A DNA stretch of 64,000 nucleotides from NCEH01 sp043195195 (GTDB lineage: Bacteria; Pseudomonadota; Alphaproteobacteria; Rhizobiales; Xanthobacteraceae), in assembly GCF_043195195.1 (NCBI RefSeq), contig NZ_JBAFWT010000017.1, forward strand, positions 41,229 through 105,228, in the 5' to 3' direction. Positions 54,121-61,730 of this stretch are shown here, in pieces. The notes beneath the pieces were generated by a model. That model saw only the letters and a program-made list of their open reading frames with translations. It ran no database searches and was not told the DNA's origin. The translations under genes and the position numbers were made by a program. Position 1 is the first letter of the stretch; each line of letters starts with the position of its first letter.

Positions 54121-54801
54121 ATGGGTGTGTTCGATCAGATCGCGCGATCGTTCAAGGCCTCCATCGGCGAGATCGTCTTCGGGATGGAGGACGGCACCGT
54201 CTCCATCTTCGGCCTGGTGTTCGGCGTCGCCCTTACCACCAGCGACGGCAAGACGGTTCTCATCGCCGGCGCGACCGGCGCGGCCGCTGCGGCGGTTTCC
54301 ATGATGGCCGGCTCCTATCTCGATGCCGAGTCGGTGCGCGATGCCCGCCGGGCGCGCGCGCAGGCGGCACCGGCGCAGCAGCGGGCGGAACTCGCCGCCG
54401 CCCTTACCGCGATCCGCGATTCGATGCGCACCGCCGGCGTCGCGCCCACGGACGTGGACCAGATCAGCGCCGCCCTCGGCCGCAGCCCGCAGGCCGTGCC
54501 CGCGCTACGCTCCGCGCTCGCCCCCGACGCCAATGACGATGCCTCCCCCGCGGGGCACGCGTTCTGGATGTTCGTCTCCGACCTGTTCGCCGGCTTCACC
54601 CCGGTCATCCCGTTCGCCTTGCTGCCCATGGAGGAAGCGCGCATCGTCTCCCTCGGGGTGACGGCGCTGCTCCTGCTGGTGCTTGGGGTAGGACGTGGCC
54701 TGGTGGCGAAGCGCCCGGTAGTGCGCACCGCCTTGGAAACCCTTTCCGTCGCCGCGTGTGCCGCCCTCGCGGGCATCGCCATGGGCCATCTCCTGTCCTG
54801 A
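54121..54801 (+). CDS. VIT1/CCC1 family metal transporter
   Basis: A 226-residue membrane protein. The N-terminus has the VIT1/CCC1 signature (IGEIVFGMEDGTVSIFGLVFGVALTTSDG, then GAAAAAVSMMAGSYLDAES), followed by a hydrophilic metal-binding-like domain (about residues 72-130) and three C-terminal helices. Members move Fe2+ or Mn2+ into vacuoles or out of cells. ATG 54121 is used, with GGAGG eleven bases before it; an in-frame TTG at 54070 is a weaker option. Its neighbour on the other strand is a ferritin-like DUF892 protein, suggesting a shared link to iron handling. Confidence 0.88.
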   Translation: MGVFDQIARSFKASIGEIVFGMEDGTVSIFGLVFGVALTTSDGKTVLIAGATGAAAAAVSMMAGSYLDAESVRDARRARAQAAPAQQRAELAAALTAIRDSMRTAGVAPTDVDQISAALGRSPQAVPALRSALAPDANDDASPAGHAFWMFVSDLFAGFTPVIPFALLPMEEARIVSLGVTALLLLVLGVGRGLVAKRPVVRTALETLSVAACAALAGIAMGHLLS

Positions 54802-54808
54802 GGCCGCC

Positions 54809-55672
54809 ATGAACGACCCGTTGGGCGATCTCGCCGCCGCCCCGCCCTGCCGCGCCACCGAGGTCATAGCGCCCGACGGCGTCAGGCTGGCGGTGCGCGA
54901 ATGGGGCGCGCCCCACGGGCGGCCGGTGCTGTTCATCCACGGCTACAGCCAGAGCGGCCTGTGCTGGCAGCGCCAGGTGGAGAGCGCGGCGCTGGCCCAT
55001 CTCAGGCTTGTGACGTTCGACCTGCGCGGGCACGGCGCCTCCGACAAGCCGCTCGATCCCGCCCATTACAAGGCAGATACGCGATGGTCCGGCGACATCG
55101 CCGCCCTGATCGCCCAGCTCGGGCTCGAACGGCCGGTGCTGGTGGGCTGGTCCTATGGCGGGCGGGTGATCGGCGATTATCTCCGCCATCATGGCGAGGA
55201 TGCGCTCGCGGCGCTCGTGTTCGTGGACGGGGTGGTAGCGACCGAGCGGCAATTGTTCGGCACCTGCAACAATCTCATGCGGCTGATGGGCAGCGACGAC
55301 CCGGCGACGCAGATCGCCGCGACCCGCGCGTTCCTGCGCAAATGTTTCGAGGTGCAGCCTGATCCCGACAGCTTCGAGATCGCGCTGGCTTCCAACATGA
55401 TGACGCCGCCGCAGGTAAGGGCGGCCATGAGCGGACGGCCGGCGGATTACGGGCCGGAGCTTGCCGCCATCACCCGTCCGGTGCTCGTGGTGCATGGGCT
55501 GAAGGACCAGGTGATCCATCCCGACATGTCGCAGCGCATCCTGCAGCATGTGCCGCACGCGCAATTCGCGCCATTCCCGCAGTGCGGCCACGCGCCCTTC
55601 CTCGAGGCGCCGGAGGCGTTCAACGCCGAGCTGGGGCGGTTCATAGCGGACCTATCGACTTCCGTTAGGTAA
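54809..55672 (+). CDS. Alpha/beta hydrolase
   Basis: A 287-residue soluble hydrolase. The oxyanion region is VLFIHGYSQSG, the nucleophile elbow is GWSYGGRV (Ser), the acid is near LVVHGLKDQVI, and the His is in FPQCGHAPFLEAPEAF, so a full catalytic triad is present. Sequence features are those of lactonases, esterases and haloperoxidase-like enzymes; the substrate is unknown. ATG 54809 begins seven bases after the metal-transporter stop, so the two are probably co-transcribed. Confidence 0.87.
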   Translation: MNDPLGDLAAAPPCRATEVIAPDGVRLAVREWGAPHGRPVLFIHGYSQSGLCWQRQVESAALAHLRLVTFDLRGHGASDKPLDPAHYKADTRWSGDIAALIAQLGLERPVLVGWSYGGRVIGDYLRHHGEDALAALVFVDGVVATERQLFGTCNNLMRLMGSDDPATQIAATRAFLRKCFEVQPDPDSFEIALASNMMTPPQVRAAMSGRPADYGPELAAITRPVLVVHGLKDQVIHPDMSQRILQHVPHAQFAPFPQCGHAPFLEAPEAFNAELGRFIADLSTSVR

Positions 55673-55706
55673 TGATTTTTGGAGAGTCGGTCTCGATCAC
55701 AGATGC

Positions 55707-55720
55707 GTTCCGTACGGAAC
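55707..55720. promoter_or_regulatory. Perfect 14-bp palindrome upstream of the L,D-transpeptidase gene
   Basis: GTTCCGTACGGAAC is its own reverse complement and lies 107 bases before the ATG. Its right half GGAAC is followed, after 16 bases, by GGTT, one mismatch from an EcfG promoter. It could be an operator or a stress promoter; neither is certain. Confidence 0.35.
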
Positions 55721-55826
55721 CCGCCCGCCACAAATCGGTTGCATGAGCGCCGCATTTGAGGCGACATCCGTGGTGACGCTGGGGACAGTGCGTTGCCAGC
55801 GACATTTTTGACCGAGGTGGGTCCCC

Positions 55827-56411
55827 ATGACCTTGAAGACCTTCGCCGTCGCCACATTTGCCGCCCTCGTGATCGGGGCGATGCCGGCAAAAGCCAATGA
55901 CAATTTCGACATCTTCGGCTTTGGAAAGCTGTTCGGCACGTCGTCCTTCGGCGTCACCGCCGGCACCTCGCCGATCCCGAGGCAAGTCGTGGCCATCGAC
56001 AGCAAATACAAGCCGGGCAGCATCATCATCCGCACCAACGAGCGCCGCCTCTATTACGTGATGGCGCCGGGCCAAGCCATTCAATATGGCGTGGGCGTCG
56101 GCCGCGAGGGCTTTCAGTGGGCGGGTGTAAAGACCGTGAGCGCGAAGAAGGAATGGCCGTCCTGGACGCCCCCCGCGCAGATGCTGAGGCGCCGTCCCGA
56201 CCTGCCCCGCTACATGCCGGGCGGCATCGACAATCCGCTGGGCGCGCGGGCCATGTATCTTGGATCGAGCCTGTACCGCATCCACGGTTCCAACGAACCG
56301 GATACCATCGGCCAGGCCGTGTCTTCAGGCTGCATCCGCATGACCAATGATGACGTCACCGACCTGTACAATCGCGTCAGGATCGGTGCGAAGGTCTATG
56401 TAACGCGCTGA
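55827..56411 (+). CDS. L,D-transpeptidase (YkuD domain)
   Basis: A 194-residue exported enzyme with a signal peptide (residues 4-23, cleavage at AKA). The YkuD domain covers most of the mature part, with IHGSNEPDTIGQAVSSGCIRM holding the catalytic His (H153) and Cys (C169). Such enzymes make 3-3 peptidoglycan cross-links or attach proteins to the wall. Rhizobiales encode many of them, consistent with polar growth. A short GAGGT lies before ATG 55827. It is convergent with the cold-shock gene, with hairpins between. Confidence 0.94.
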   Translation: MTLKTFAVATFAALVIGAMPAKANDNFDIFGFGKLFGTSSFGVTAGTSPIPRQVVAIDSKYKPGSIIIRTNERRLYYVMAPGQAIQYGVGVGREGFQWAGVKTVSAKKEWPSWTPPAQMLRRRPDLPRYMPGGIDNPLGARAMYLGSSLYRIHGSNEPDTIGQAVSSGCIRMTNDDVTDLYNRVRIGAKVYVTR

Positions 56412-56420
56412 ATTTCCGAG

Positions 56421-56450
56421 GGAAAAACGAAAAATCCGGCCGGAGCCGGA
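56421..56450 (-). terminator. Rho-independent terminator of the cold-shock gene
   Basis: TCCGGC (56435-56440) pairs with GCCGGA (56445-56450). On the minus strand the hairpin is followed by TTTTTCG and TTTTTCCC. A second hairpin, CGATCCGGCC / GGCCGGATCG (56467-56488), lies between this and the gene and may add to it or serve the L,D-transpeptidase transcript. Confidence 0.75.
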
Positions 56451-56499
56451 AAAAGACATGGGGAACCGATCCGGCCGAGGCCGGATCGGAAAGGCCCGC

Positions 56500-56706
56500 T
56501 CACATGGCAGCGAGGTTCGAAGCCTTGGACTTGCCGCGGTTGTCGTCGACCACGTCGAACGACACCTTCTGGCCCTCGTTGAGGGTGTTCATGCCAGAGC
56601 GCTCGACATCGCTGATGTGAACGAACACATCGGCGCCGCCGCCATCCTGCTGGATGAAGCCGAAACCCTTTTGGGTGTTGAAAAATTTGACGATACCTGT
56701 GGCCAT
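56500..56706 (-). CDS. cspA: Cold-shock protein (CspA family)
   Basis: A 68-residue single cold-shock domain. The RNA-binding motifs are VKFFNTQKGFGFIQQ (RNP1) and DVFVHISDVE (RNP2). It binds RNA or single-stranded DNA as a chaperone that melts secondary structure. GGAGG lies before ATG 56706. A TTGTTG-N16-TATGGT promoter-like pair near 56990-56963 would give a 5' leader of about 250 bases, as is usual for csp genes. infA and a DEAD-box helicase are upstream neighbours. Confidence 0.93.
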   Translation of the reverse strand: MATGIVKFFNTQKGFGFIQQDGGGADVFVHISDVERSGMNTLNEGQKVSFDVVDDNRGKSKASNLAAM

Positions 56707-57528
56707 GTCGGCCTCCGTTCAGACGTTGCATTCGCTCCGCGTCGACACGCGGGAGCCGGGCAGTCCGAAGAGGGTAGGCTTGAGATCGCGGCCCGATAGG
56801 GAACGAAACAAGGCAGGCCGCACGAACTGTCCCAGCCCCTTTCGCGCCACGGTCTTCACCAGCGGCCGCGAAAAAAGCACCCGGGAGAGAGTTCGGATAC
56901 CGGAGTACATCCGTCCGCGTGTCCCATTCCGCACTTTCGCGCGGCACCTCTATCCGGGATGCACGCACCATACCCACAAACTGCGTCACAACAAGGGCGT
57001 GGCCGCGCTTTATTCCCTGCACACGGCAGAGCTACGCCCAGAAGACCCCATGAAAATCACGATTTTCAATTGTCTTCAAAGGCTTGATGCGGATCCACAG
57101 GCGGCGCCGCGCGCCGGATTTCTTTCTTCGGGTCGGGCCAGAGCCGTGGTCGGACGATGCGGTGAATTCCCCTGCCGCCCGATCCGGGCTCGTCGTCCAG
57201 CGATGACCGCCGCTTCGTTCCTGGCGCGTGCGGAAAACACGATTCGCGCACCGGCCGAGCGCCCCGCGCACCGAGAAGGCCTGCCTCCCCTCCTCCCGAT
57301 CGCCACTGGTGCGGTCGTGTCCTGGTCGGAGCGGTCTTCCGGAATCAGGGCGGGCCTATCCCAACGAAAACGCCGCCATCCCAGGGATGGCGGCGCTCCT
57401 CTCACCCGTGCACGGGCATCCAATTGTTCGCGCCGGCGGTGGGCGCACGTCGAGTCTCGCATGCCCCGTCAGGCGACACGCGAACCATCAACCCCGCGAA
57501 GCGGTGCGGGCCGAAGCCCGCAGGCGCA
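56707..57528. other. Long non-coding stretch between cspA and infA
   Basis: About 820 bases hold no convincing gene on either strand. The part next to cspA is probably its long 5' leader with the promoter near 56960-57000. The part next to infA holds the infA terminator at 57363-57395. A 28-codon frame on the minus strand (57488-57402) ends seven bases before that terminator and has a G-rich stretch before its ATG, but has no other support. The middle 350 bases show nothing I can name. Confidence 0.45.
57363..57395 (-). terminator. Rho-independent terminator downstream of infA
   Basis: CGCCGCCATCCC (57371-57382) and GGGATGGCGGCG (57384-57395) are perfectly complementary, with a stem of at least eleven pairs, and on the minus strand are followed by TTTTCGTT. 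It lies about 130 bases after the infA stop, longer than usual. Confidence 0.85.
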
Positions 57529-57804
57529 TCAGCGGCGGCGGAAATTCTGCTGGCGGCGGGCGCCGGGCGGGGGGGCATTGCCTTCCGCCTTGTGGCGGAA
57601 ATTGATGCGACCGCGATCGAGGTCGTACGGCGACATCTCGACCACCACCCGGTCCCCTTCAATGGTGCGGATGCGGTTCTTCTTCATCTTGCCGGCCGCA
57701 TAGGCCAGGATCTGATGATCATTGTCGAGCCGCACACGGAAGTTGCCGTCTGGCAGCACTTCCGTGACCGTTCCTTCGAACTCCAGCAATTCTTCCTTCG
57801 CCAT
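57529..57804 (-). CDS. infA: Translation initiation factor IF-1
   Basis: A 91-residue OB-fold protein that binds the 30S A site during initiation. KEELLEFEGTVTEVLPDGNFRVRLDNDHQILAY and KMKKNRIRTIEGDRVVVEMSPYDLDRGRI are diagnostic. It has a basic C-terminal extension (about 20 residues) beyond the 72-residue E. coli form, typical of alphaproteobacteria. GGAGA lies before ATG 57804. It starts 26 bases after the helicase stop, so the genes probably share a transcript. Confidence 0.96.
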   Translation of the reverse strand: MAKEELLEFEGTVTEVLPDGNFRVRLDNDHQILAYAAGKMKKNRIRTIEGDRVVVEMSPYDLDRGRINFRHKAEGNAPPPGARRQQNFRRR

Positions 57805-57830
57805 ATAGTCTTCTCCAGCTACCCCAGATT

Positions 57831-59381
57831 TCAACGCGGGCGCTTGAATGCTGCGCCGGGCTTGCCGCTGCTTGCCGGCTGACCGCCGGTGCGCATGAAG
57901 CCCACGGCACCGATTTCCGACGAGCCACGTTGGCCACCGGGGGTGCGAGCAACCCGTTGATCCTGCCGCGCACCGGTGCGCGGCGTGTCAGAAGGGCGGC
58001 CCGAGGGACCACCCGCATTGCGCCCCTCGCCGGAACGACCCTCGTGGGTGCGTCCTTCGTGGGTGCGTCCTTCGTGGGACCGCGCATCCTGTCCACCGCG
58101 ACCCTCGTGACCCCTATGGTCGCCACGATGATCCTGGCTCCGACCTTCGGGACGCGGGCCGCGTCCCTGGCTCGGCGCGCCGCTACGTCCGCCCGCGGGC
58201 TTGTTGCGCACGGGCGCACCGGCCGAGGCATCGACGATCGGCGCCGTGCCGGGCGTGGAGCGCCGGTCGGTCAGCGGCAATTGCATGCGGATCAGCTTTT
58301 CGATCGACCGCAGGTACGCGCGCTCCTCGCCGTCGCAGAACGAGATCGCGATGCCCTCGCGGCCGGCACGCGCGGTGCGGCCGATGCGGTGGACATAGGA
58401 TTCCGGCACGTTCGGCAGGTCGAAATTGAACACGTGGCTGACGCCGGTGACATCGATGCCGCGCGCCGCGATATCGGTGGCCACCAGGGTGCGCACAGTG
58501 CCTTCGCGGAACGCCGCGAGCACACGGTCGCGCTGGTTCTGCGACTTGTTGCCGTGGATCGCCTCGGCGGGCCGGCCGTATTTGGCGAGCGCGCTCACCA
58601 CCTTGTCGGCGCCGTGCTTGGTGCGGGTGAAGACGAGCGAGCGCTCGACCCCCTCGCCGCCCAGCAGCTCGGCCAGCAGGGCCGGCTTGCCCTGTTTTTC
58701 CACCAGCATGACGTGCTGCTCGACCCGGTCGGCGGTCTTGGCCGCCGGGGTCACGGAGACCGTCACGGGATTGCGCAGCATGGAGCCGGCAAGGTCCGCG
58801 ATGGCGGACGGCATGGTGGCGGAGAAGAACAGATTGTGGCGCTTCGCCGGCAGGCGGCGGATGATGGCGCGGATGGCATGGACGAAGCCCATGTCCAGCA
58901 TCTGGTCGGCTTCGTCGAGCACGAACACCTCAACCGCGTCGAGCTTCACGGCGTGGTTTTCGGCAAGGTCGAGCAGGCGGCCGGGGGTGGCCACAAGCAC
59001 GTCGACGCCGCGATGCAGGGCGCGAATCTGGCGACCCATGGGCACGCCGCCGATGGCGAGTTCGACGGTGCGGCCGGTATGGCGGCCGAACTTCTCGAAA
59101 TTCTCCACGATCTGGCCGGACAATTCGCGGGTCGGCGAAAGCACCAGCACGCGCACGTGCTTGGGCTCGGGCCGGCGCGGATGGCGCACCATATGGTCGA
59201 GGATCGGCAGCGCGAACGCCGCGGTCTTGCCAGTGCCGGTCTGGGCGATGCCGATCAGATCATGGCCGGCGAGGATTTGAGGGATCGCCTGGGCCTGGAT
59301 CGGCGTCGGCGTGATATGGCGCTCTTCGGTGAGGGCCTGGACGAGGGGTTCGGCAAGGCCGAGTTCGGAAAAAGAGGTCAA
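57831..59381 (-). CDS. DEAD-box RNA helicase (RhlE/CsdA-like)
   Basis: A 516-residue ATP-dependent RNA helicase. Q motif (PTPIQAQAIP), AQTGTGKT, PTRELSGQI, the DEAD motif in FVLDEADQMLDMGF, SATMP, and the C-terminal HRIGRTARAGREG are all present. A C-terminal Gly/Arg/Ser/Glu-rich tail of about 120 residues includes repeated HEGRT units. Start TTG 59381 is chosen because it gives MTSFSELGLAEPLVQAL, the usual family N-terminus; the frame is open further to a GTG at 59465. It is next to infA and near cspA, consistent with a cold-adaptation group. Confidence 0.92.
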   Translation of the reverse strand: MTSFSELGLAEPLVQALTEERHITPTPIQAQAIPQILAGHDLIGIAQTGTGKTAAFALPILDHMVRHPRRPEPKHVRVLVLSPTRELSGQIVENFEKFGRHTGRTVELAIGGVPMGRQIRALHRGVDVLVATPGRLLDLAENHAVKLDAVEVFVLDEADQMLDMGFVHAIRAIIRRLPAKRHNLFFSATMPSAIADLAGSMLRNPVTVSVTPAAKTADRVEQHVMLVEKQGKPALLAELLGGEGVERSLVFTRTKHGADKVVSALAKYGRPAEAIHGNKSQNQRDRVLAAFREGTVRTLVATDIAARGIDVTGVSHVFNFDLPNVPESYVHRIGRTARAGREGIAISFCDGEERAYLRSIEKLIRMQLPLTDRRSTPGTAPIVDASAGAPVRNKPAGGRSGAPSQGRGPRPEGRSQDHRGDHRGHEGRGGQDARSHEGRTHEGRTHEGRSGEGRNAGGPSGRPSDTPRTGARQDQRVARTPGGQRGSSEIGAVGFMRTGGQPASSGKPGAAFKRPR

Positions 59382-59725
59382 GCTCTGTCTTTCGTGCGGC
59401 GAACGCCACCCGAGGCGCGGGACAAGGTCCACGCGCCACGCGCATTCGCGGGGGGTGTGTGACACCCCGCGTGGCCTGGGCTGTCGAAATCAATAAAATG
59501 AATATCGGGCTTAAGCCGACGGGAATGAGGCATTCCCGGAGCGTTCCGCTACGCGGCCCGAGAGCGACCTGCCCGGCATCATCTGCGCCGCCGACCGCTA
59601 CACGCCGCCATATGGCCCAGATCCGTGATGATTTCAAGGCAAAGCCCGCATGGACTCGCATTTTGTGCATCGCACGCCCCTTGCGGCGGGATCGCGTTTG
59701 AACGAAATAGCCCAGCGGAGGCCTC

Positions 59726-60250
59726 ATGATCGACTTCGACGCTTACGCAGCGCCCGTCCTGGATTTCATTCGCACCTGCCAATCCTTCGCCCCGGCCGTC
59801 GTGTTCGCGCTGGCGTTCGGCGAATCCATCGCCTTCCTGTCCTTGCTGATCCCGGCCACCGTGCTGCTGCTGGGAATCGGCGCCCTGATCGCGGCGGGCG
59901 GGCTGGATTTCTGGTCGATCTGGTTCGCCGCCGTGTGCGGCGCCGTGCTGGGCGATGCGCTCTCCTATTGGTTCGGCCTGCATTACAAGCAACGCGCGAA
60001 GGAGTTCTGGCCGCTCTCGCGCCGGCCGGACCTGGTGCGACAGGGCGAGAGCTTCTTCGCCCGCTTCGGCATCTGGGGCGTCGCCATCGGCCGGTTCTTC
60101 GGCCCCGCCCGCGCGGTGGTTCCCCTCGTTGCGGGCATCCTGGCGATGCCGCAGATCCCGTTCCAGGTGGCGAACGTGCTGAGCGCCCTGGTCTGGGCCT
60201 TCGTGATGCTGGCCCCCGGAGCCGCCGTGCTGAAAGCTTTGGGGTGGTAG
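59726..60250 (+). CDS. DedA family membrane protein
   Basis: A 174-residue inner-membrane protein with about five helices. The SNARE-associated/DedA signature is visible in FGESIAFLSLLIPATVLLLGIGALIAAG and in SFFARFGIWGVAIGRFFGPARAVVPLVAGILAMP, which contains the re-entrant Gly/Pro/Arg residues needed for lipid-carrier flipping. DedA proteins recycle undecaprenyl phosphate and affect envelope integrity. GGAGG lies before ATG 59726. The IS3-family element begins 13 bases after its stop, so the original downstream neighbour has been displaced. Confidence 0.9.
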   Translation: MIDFDAYAAPVLDFIRTCQSFAPAVVFALAFGESIAFLSLLIPATVLLLGIGALIAAGGLDFWSIWFAAVCGAVLGDALSYWFGLHYKQRAKEFWPLSRRPDLVRQGESFFARFGIWGVAIGRFFGPARAVVPLVAGILAMPQIPFQVANVLSALVWAFVMLAPGAAVLKALGW

Positions 60251-60327
60251 GGGATTGGTTGGCTGACGTTGCCCCTTGGCTCAAATCCATAGTGAAGTTC
60301 GTTCTGGCCCGACGTGAGGACCTGGAC

Positions 60328-60594
60328 CTGAAGCGGAGCCGCTTCACGGAAGAACAGATCATCTCCATCCTGAAGGAGCACGAGGCTGGGGTGCCGGTCT
60401 CCGAGCTGTGCCGCAAGCGCGGGGTCAGTGACGCCAGCATCTACAAGTGGAAGGCTCGGTTCTGCGGGATGGAGGTGTCCGAGGCCAAACGGCTGCGGGC
60501 GCTGGAAGATGAGAACGCCAAGCTGAAGCGCATGCTGGCCGATGCCATGCTCGACAATGTTGCGCTGAAGGACCTCCTGGGAAAGAAATGGTGA
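60328..60594 (+). CDS. IS3-family transposase subunit OrfA
   Basis: An 88-residue helix-turn-helix protein with a leucine-zipper-like tail. RSRFTEEQIISILKEHEAG and ELCRKRGVSDASIYKWKARF give the DNA-binding part, ending in AMLDNVALKDLLGKKW. The codon where the family has its ATG is CTG (60328-60330); the only nearby normal initiator is GTG 60292, giving 12 extra residues without a ribosome-binding site. The frame is open back into dedA. It overlaps orfB by seven bases, with an A-rich GGGAAAGAAATGG site typical of -1 frameshifting that makes the OrfAB transposase. Confidence 0.8.
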   Translation: MKRSRFTEEQIISILKEHEAGVPVSELCRKRGVSDASIYKWKARFCGMEVSEAKRLRALEDENAKLKRMLADAMLDNVALKDLLGKKW

Positions 60595-61517
60595 CGCCCG
60601 CAGCCGAGCGGAAAGCTGTCGCGCATCTGGTGGTCCATCACGGGATGAGCGAACGGCGGGCGTGTAAAGCCACCGGCTTCTGCCGCATGACCATGAGATA
60701 CAAGACGACGCGGGAGGACGACACCGCCCTGCGCGAGCGCATGAAAGCCATCGCCCATGAGCGACGGCGCTTCGGCTATCGGCGCCTGCACGTGCTGCTG
60801 GGACGGGAAGGCTTCGTGGTCAACCACAAGCGCTTGTTCCGGCTCTATCGCGAGGAGCGTCTCAAGGTGCGGCGCCGTGGTGGCCGCAAGCGGGCCATCG
60901 GGACGCGGGCCCCCATGACGATCCCGATGCGGCCGAACGAGCGCTGGTCGCTCGACTTCGTGTCGGACCAACTCACCTGTGGCCGTCGCTTCCGCATCCT
61001 CACCGTCGTCGACGACTGCACCCGGGAATGCCTCACTTTGCTGGCGGACACATCGTTGTCCGGCCTGCGTGTCGCACGGGAGCTGAATCGACTGATAGCT
61101 GACCGCGGCCGGCCGAAGATGATCGTCAGCGACAATGGCAGCGAGTTCACCTCGAACGCCATCCTCGCCTGGGCGGACGCGGCACAGGTCGAGTGGCATT
61201 ACATCGCGCCGGGCAAGCCGATGCAGAATGCCTTCATCGAGAGCTTCAACGGTCGCCTGCGCGATGAACTTCTCAACGAGACGCTGTTCTCGGCGCTCGG
61301 CCAGGCCAGAGCAACCCTGGGCAGGTGGCGGTCCGACTACAATGGATCACGCCCCCACTCCGCCCTCGGCTGGCAGACACCGTCCGCTTTCGCAGCCACC
61401 TTCCACCCGCGACGGGATCTGCCGCTGCGCCAAGCCAAAAGCTCCGTGCCAGATCCCGTCGCTCACCCGGCCGACAAGGCCAAATCCAACCGCCCGAACC
61501 AACTCTCTGCTGCATAA
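60588..61517 (+). CDS. IS3-family transposase OrfB (integrase core)
   Basis: A 309-residue protein of the retroviral integrase superfamily. An N-terminal HTH_21 part leads to the catalytic core, with D123 (WSLDFVSD), D182 (IVSDNGSEF) and E218 (NAFIESFNGRLRDE), spaced 35 residues between the last two as in the DD(35)E family. It is intact and probably active as the OrfAB fusion after a -1 frameshift from orfA. The Lys/Pro-rich C-terminus is short and normal. A degraded relative is at the end of the window. Confidence 0.95.
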   Translation: MVTPAAERKAVAHLVVHHGMSERRACKATGFCRMTMRYKTTREDDTALRERMKAIAHERRRFGYRRLHVLLGREGFVVNHKRLFRLYREERLKVRRRGGRKRAIGTRAPMTIPMRPNERWSLDFVSDQLTCGRRFRILTVVDDCTRECLTLLADTSLSGLRVARELNRLIADRGRPKMIVSDNGSEFTSNAILAWADAAQVEWHYIAPGKPMQNAFIESFNGRLRDELLNETLFSALGQARATLGRWRSDYNGSRPHSALGWQTPSAFAATFHPRRDLPLRQAKSSVPDPVAHPADKAKSNRPNQLSAA

Positions 61518-61535
61518 AACTTGGCGGCAACGTCA

Positions 61536-61730
61536 CGGAAGATGCCGAACGCGCCGGGCACGGAAATCTCGTTGAGAGCATCAATGCGACCGCCACCCTA
61601 AAACCGGGCATCGTCATGCTCAGAGCGCTGGGTTTTGCATATGGCGATTTTCAAAGCCCCTTTGGTCGCGCTCGGGAGTGGACATTTACTCAGCGACCAT
61701 TATATGTGTGGCTAAAATTGGGAGTGCGGC
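61536..61730. other. Spacer between the IS right end and the AT-rich gene, with a candidate promoter
   Basis: The first 100 bases are GC-rich and could be a remnant of a chromosomal or older island gene; none was recognised. The last part becomes AT-rich. TGGACA (61678-61683) and TATATG (61700-61705), 16 bases apart, form a candidate promoter 25 bases before the ATG of the membrane-protein gene. Confidence 0.4.

Larger units (their letters stand above)
60264..61535 (+). mobile_element. IS3-family insertion sequence, IS407-like, structurally complete
   Basis: The element is bounded by TGACGTTGCC (60264-60273) and its reverse complement GGCAACGTCA (61526-61535), giving 1272 bases. It carries overlapping orfA and orfB in the -1 arrangement of IS3 elements. 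The ends start with TG and end with CA, as expected. No short target duplication was seen (GGC on the left, CGG on the right), which suggests a later rearrangement or composite transposition. A decayed relative begins at 63432 in the same orientation. Confidence 0.9.

Noticed and set aside
57402..57662. An 86-codon minus-strand frame overlapping infA and ending before its terminator
   Set aside because: Most of it is out of frame within infA; only the last 28 codons lie outside, with weak support, so it is mentioned in the gap description and not called as a gene.
60261..61538. Target-site duplication around the intact IS
   Set aside because: The bases before the left end (GGC) and after the right end (CGG) do not match at three or four positions.
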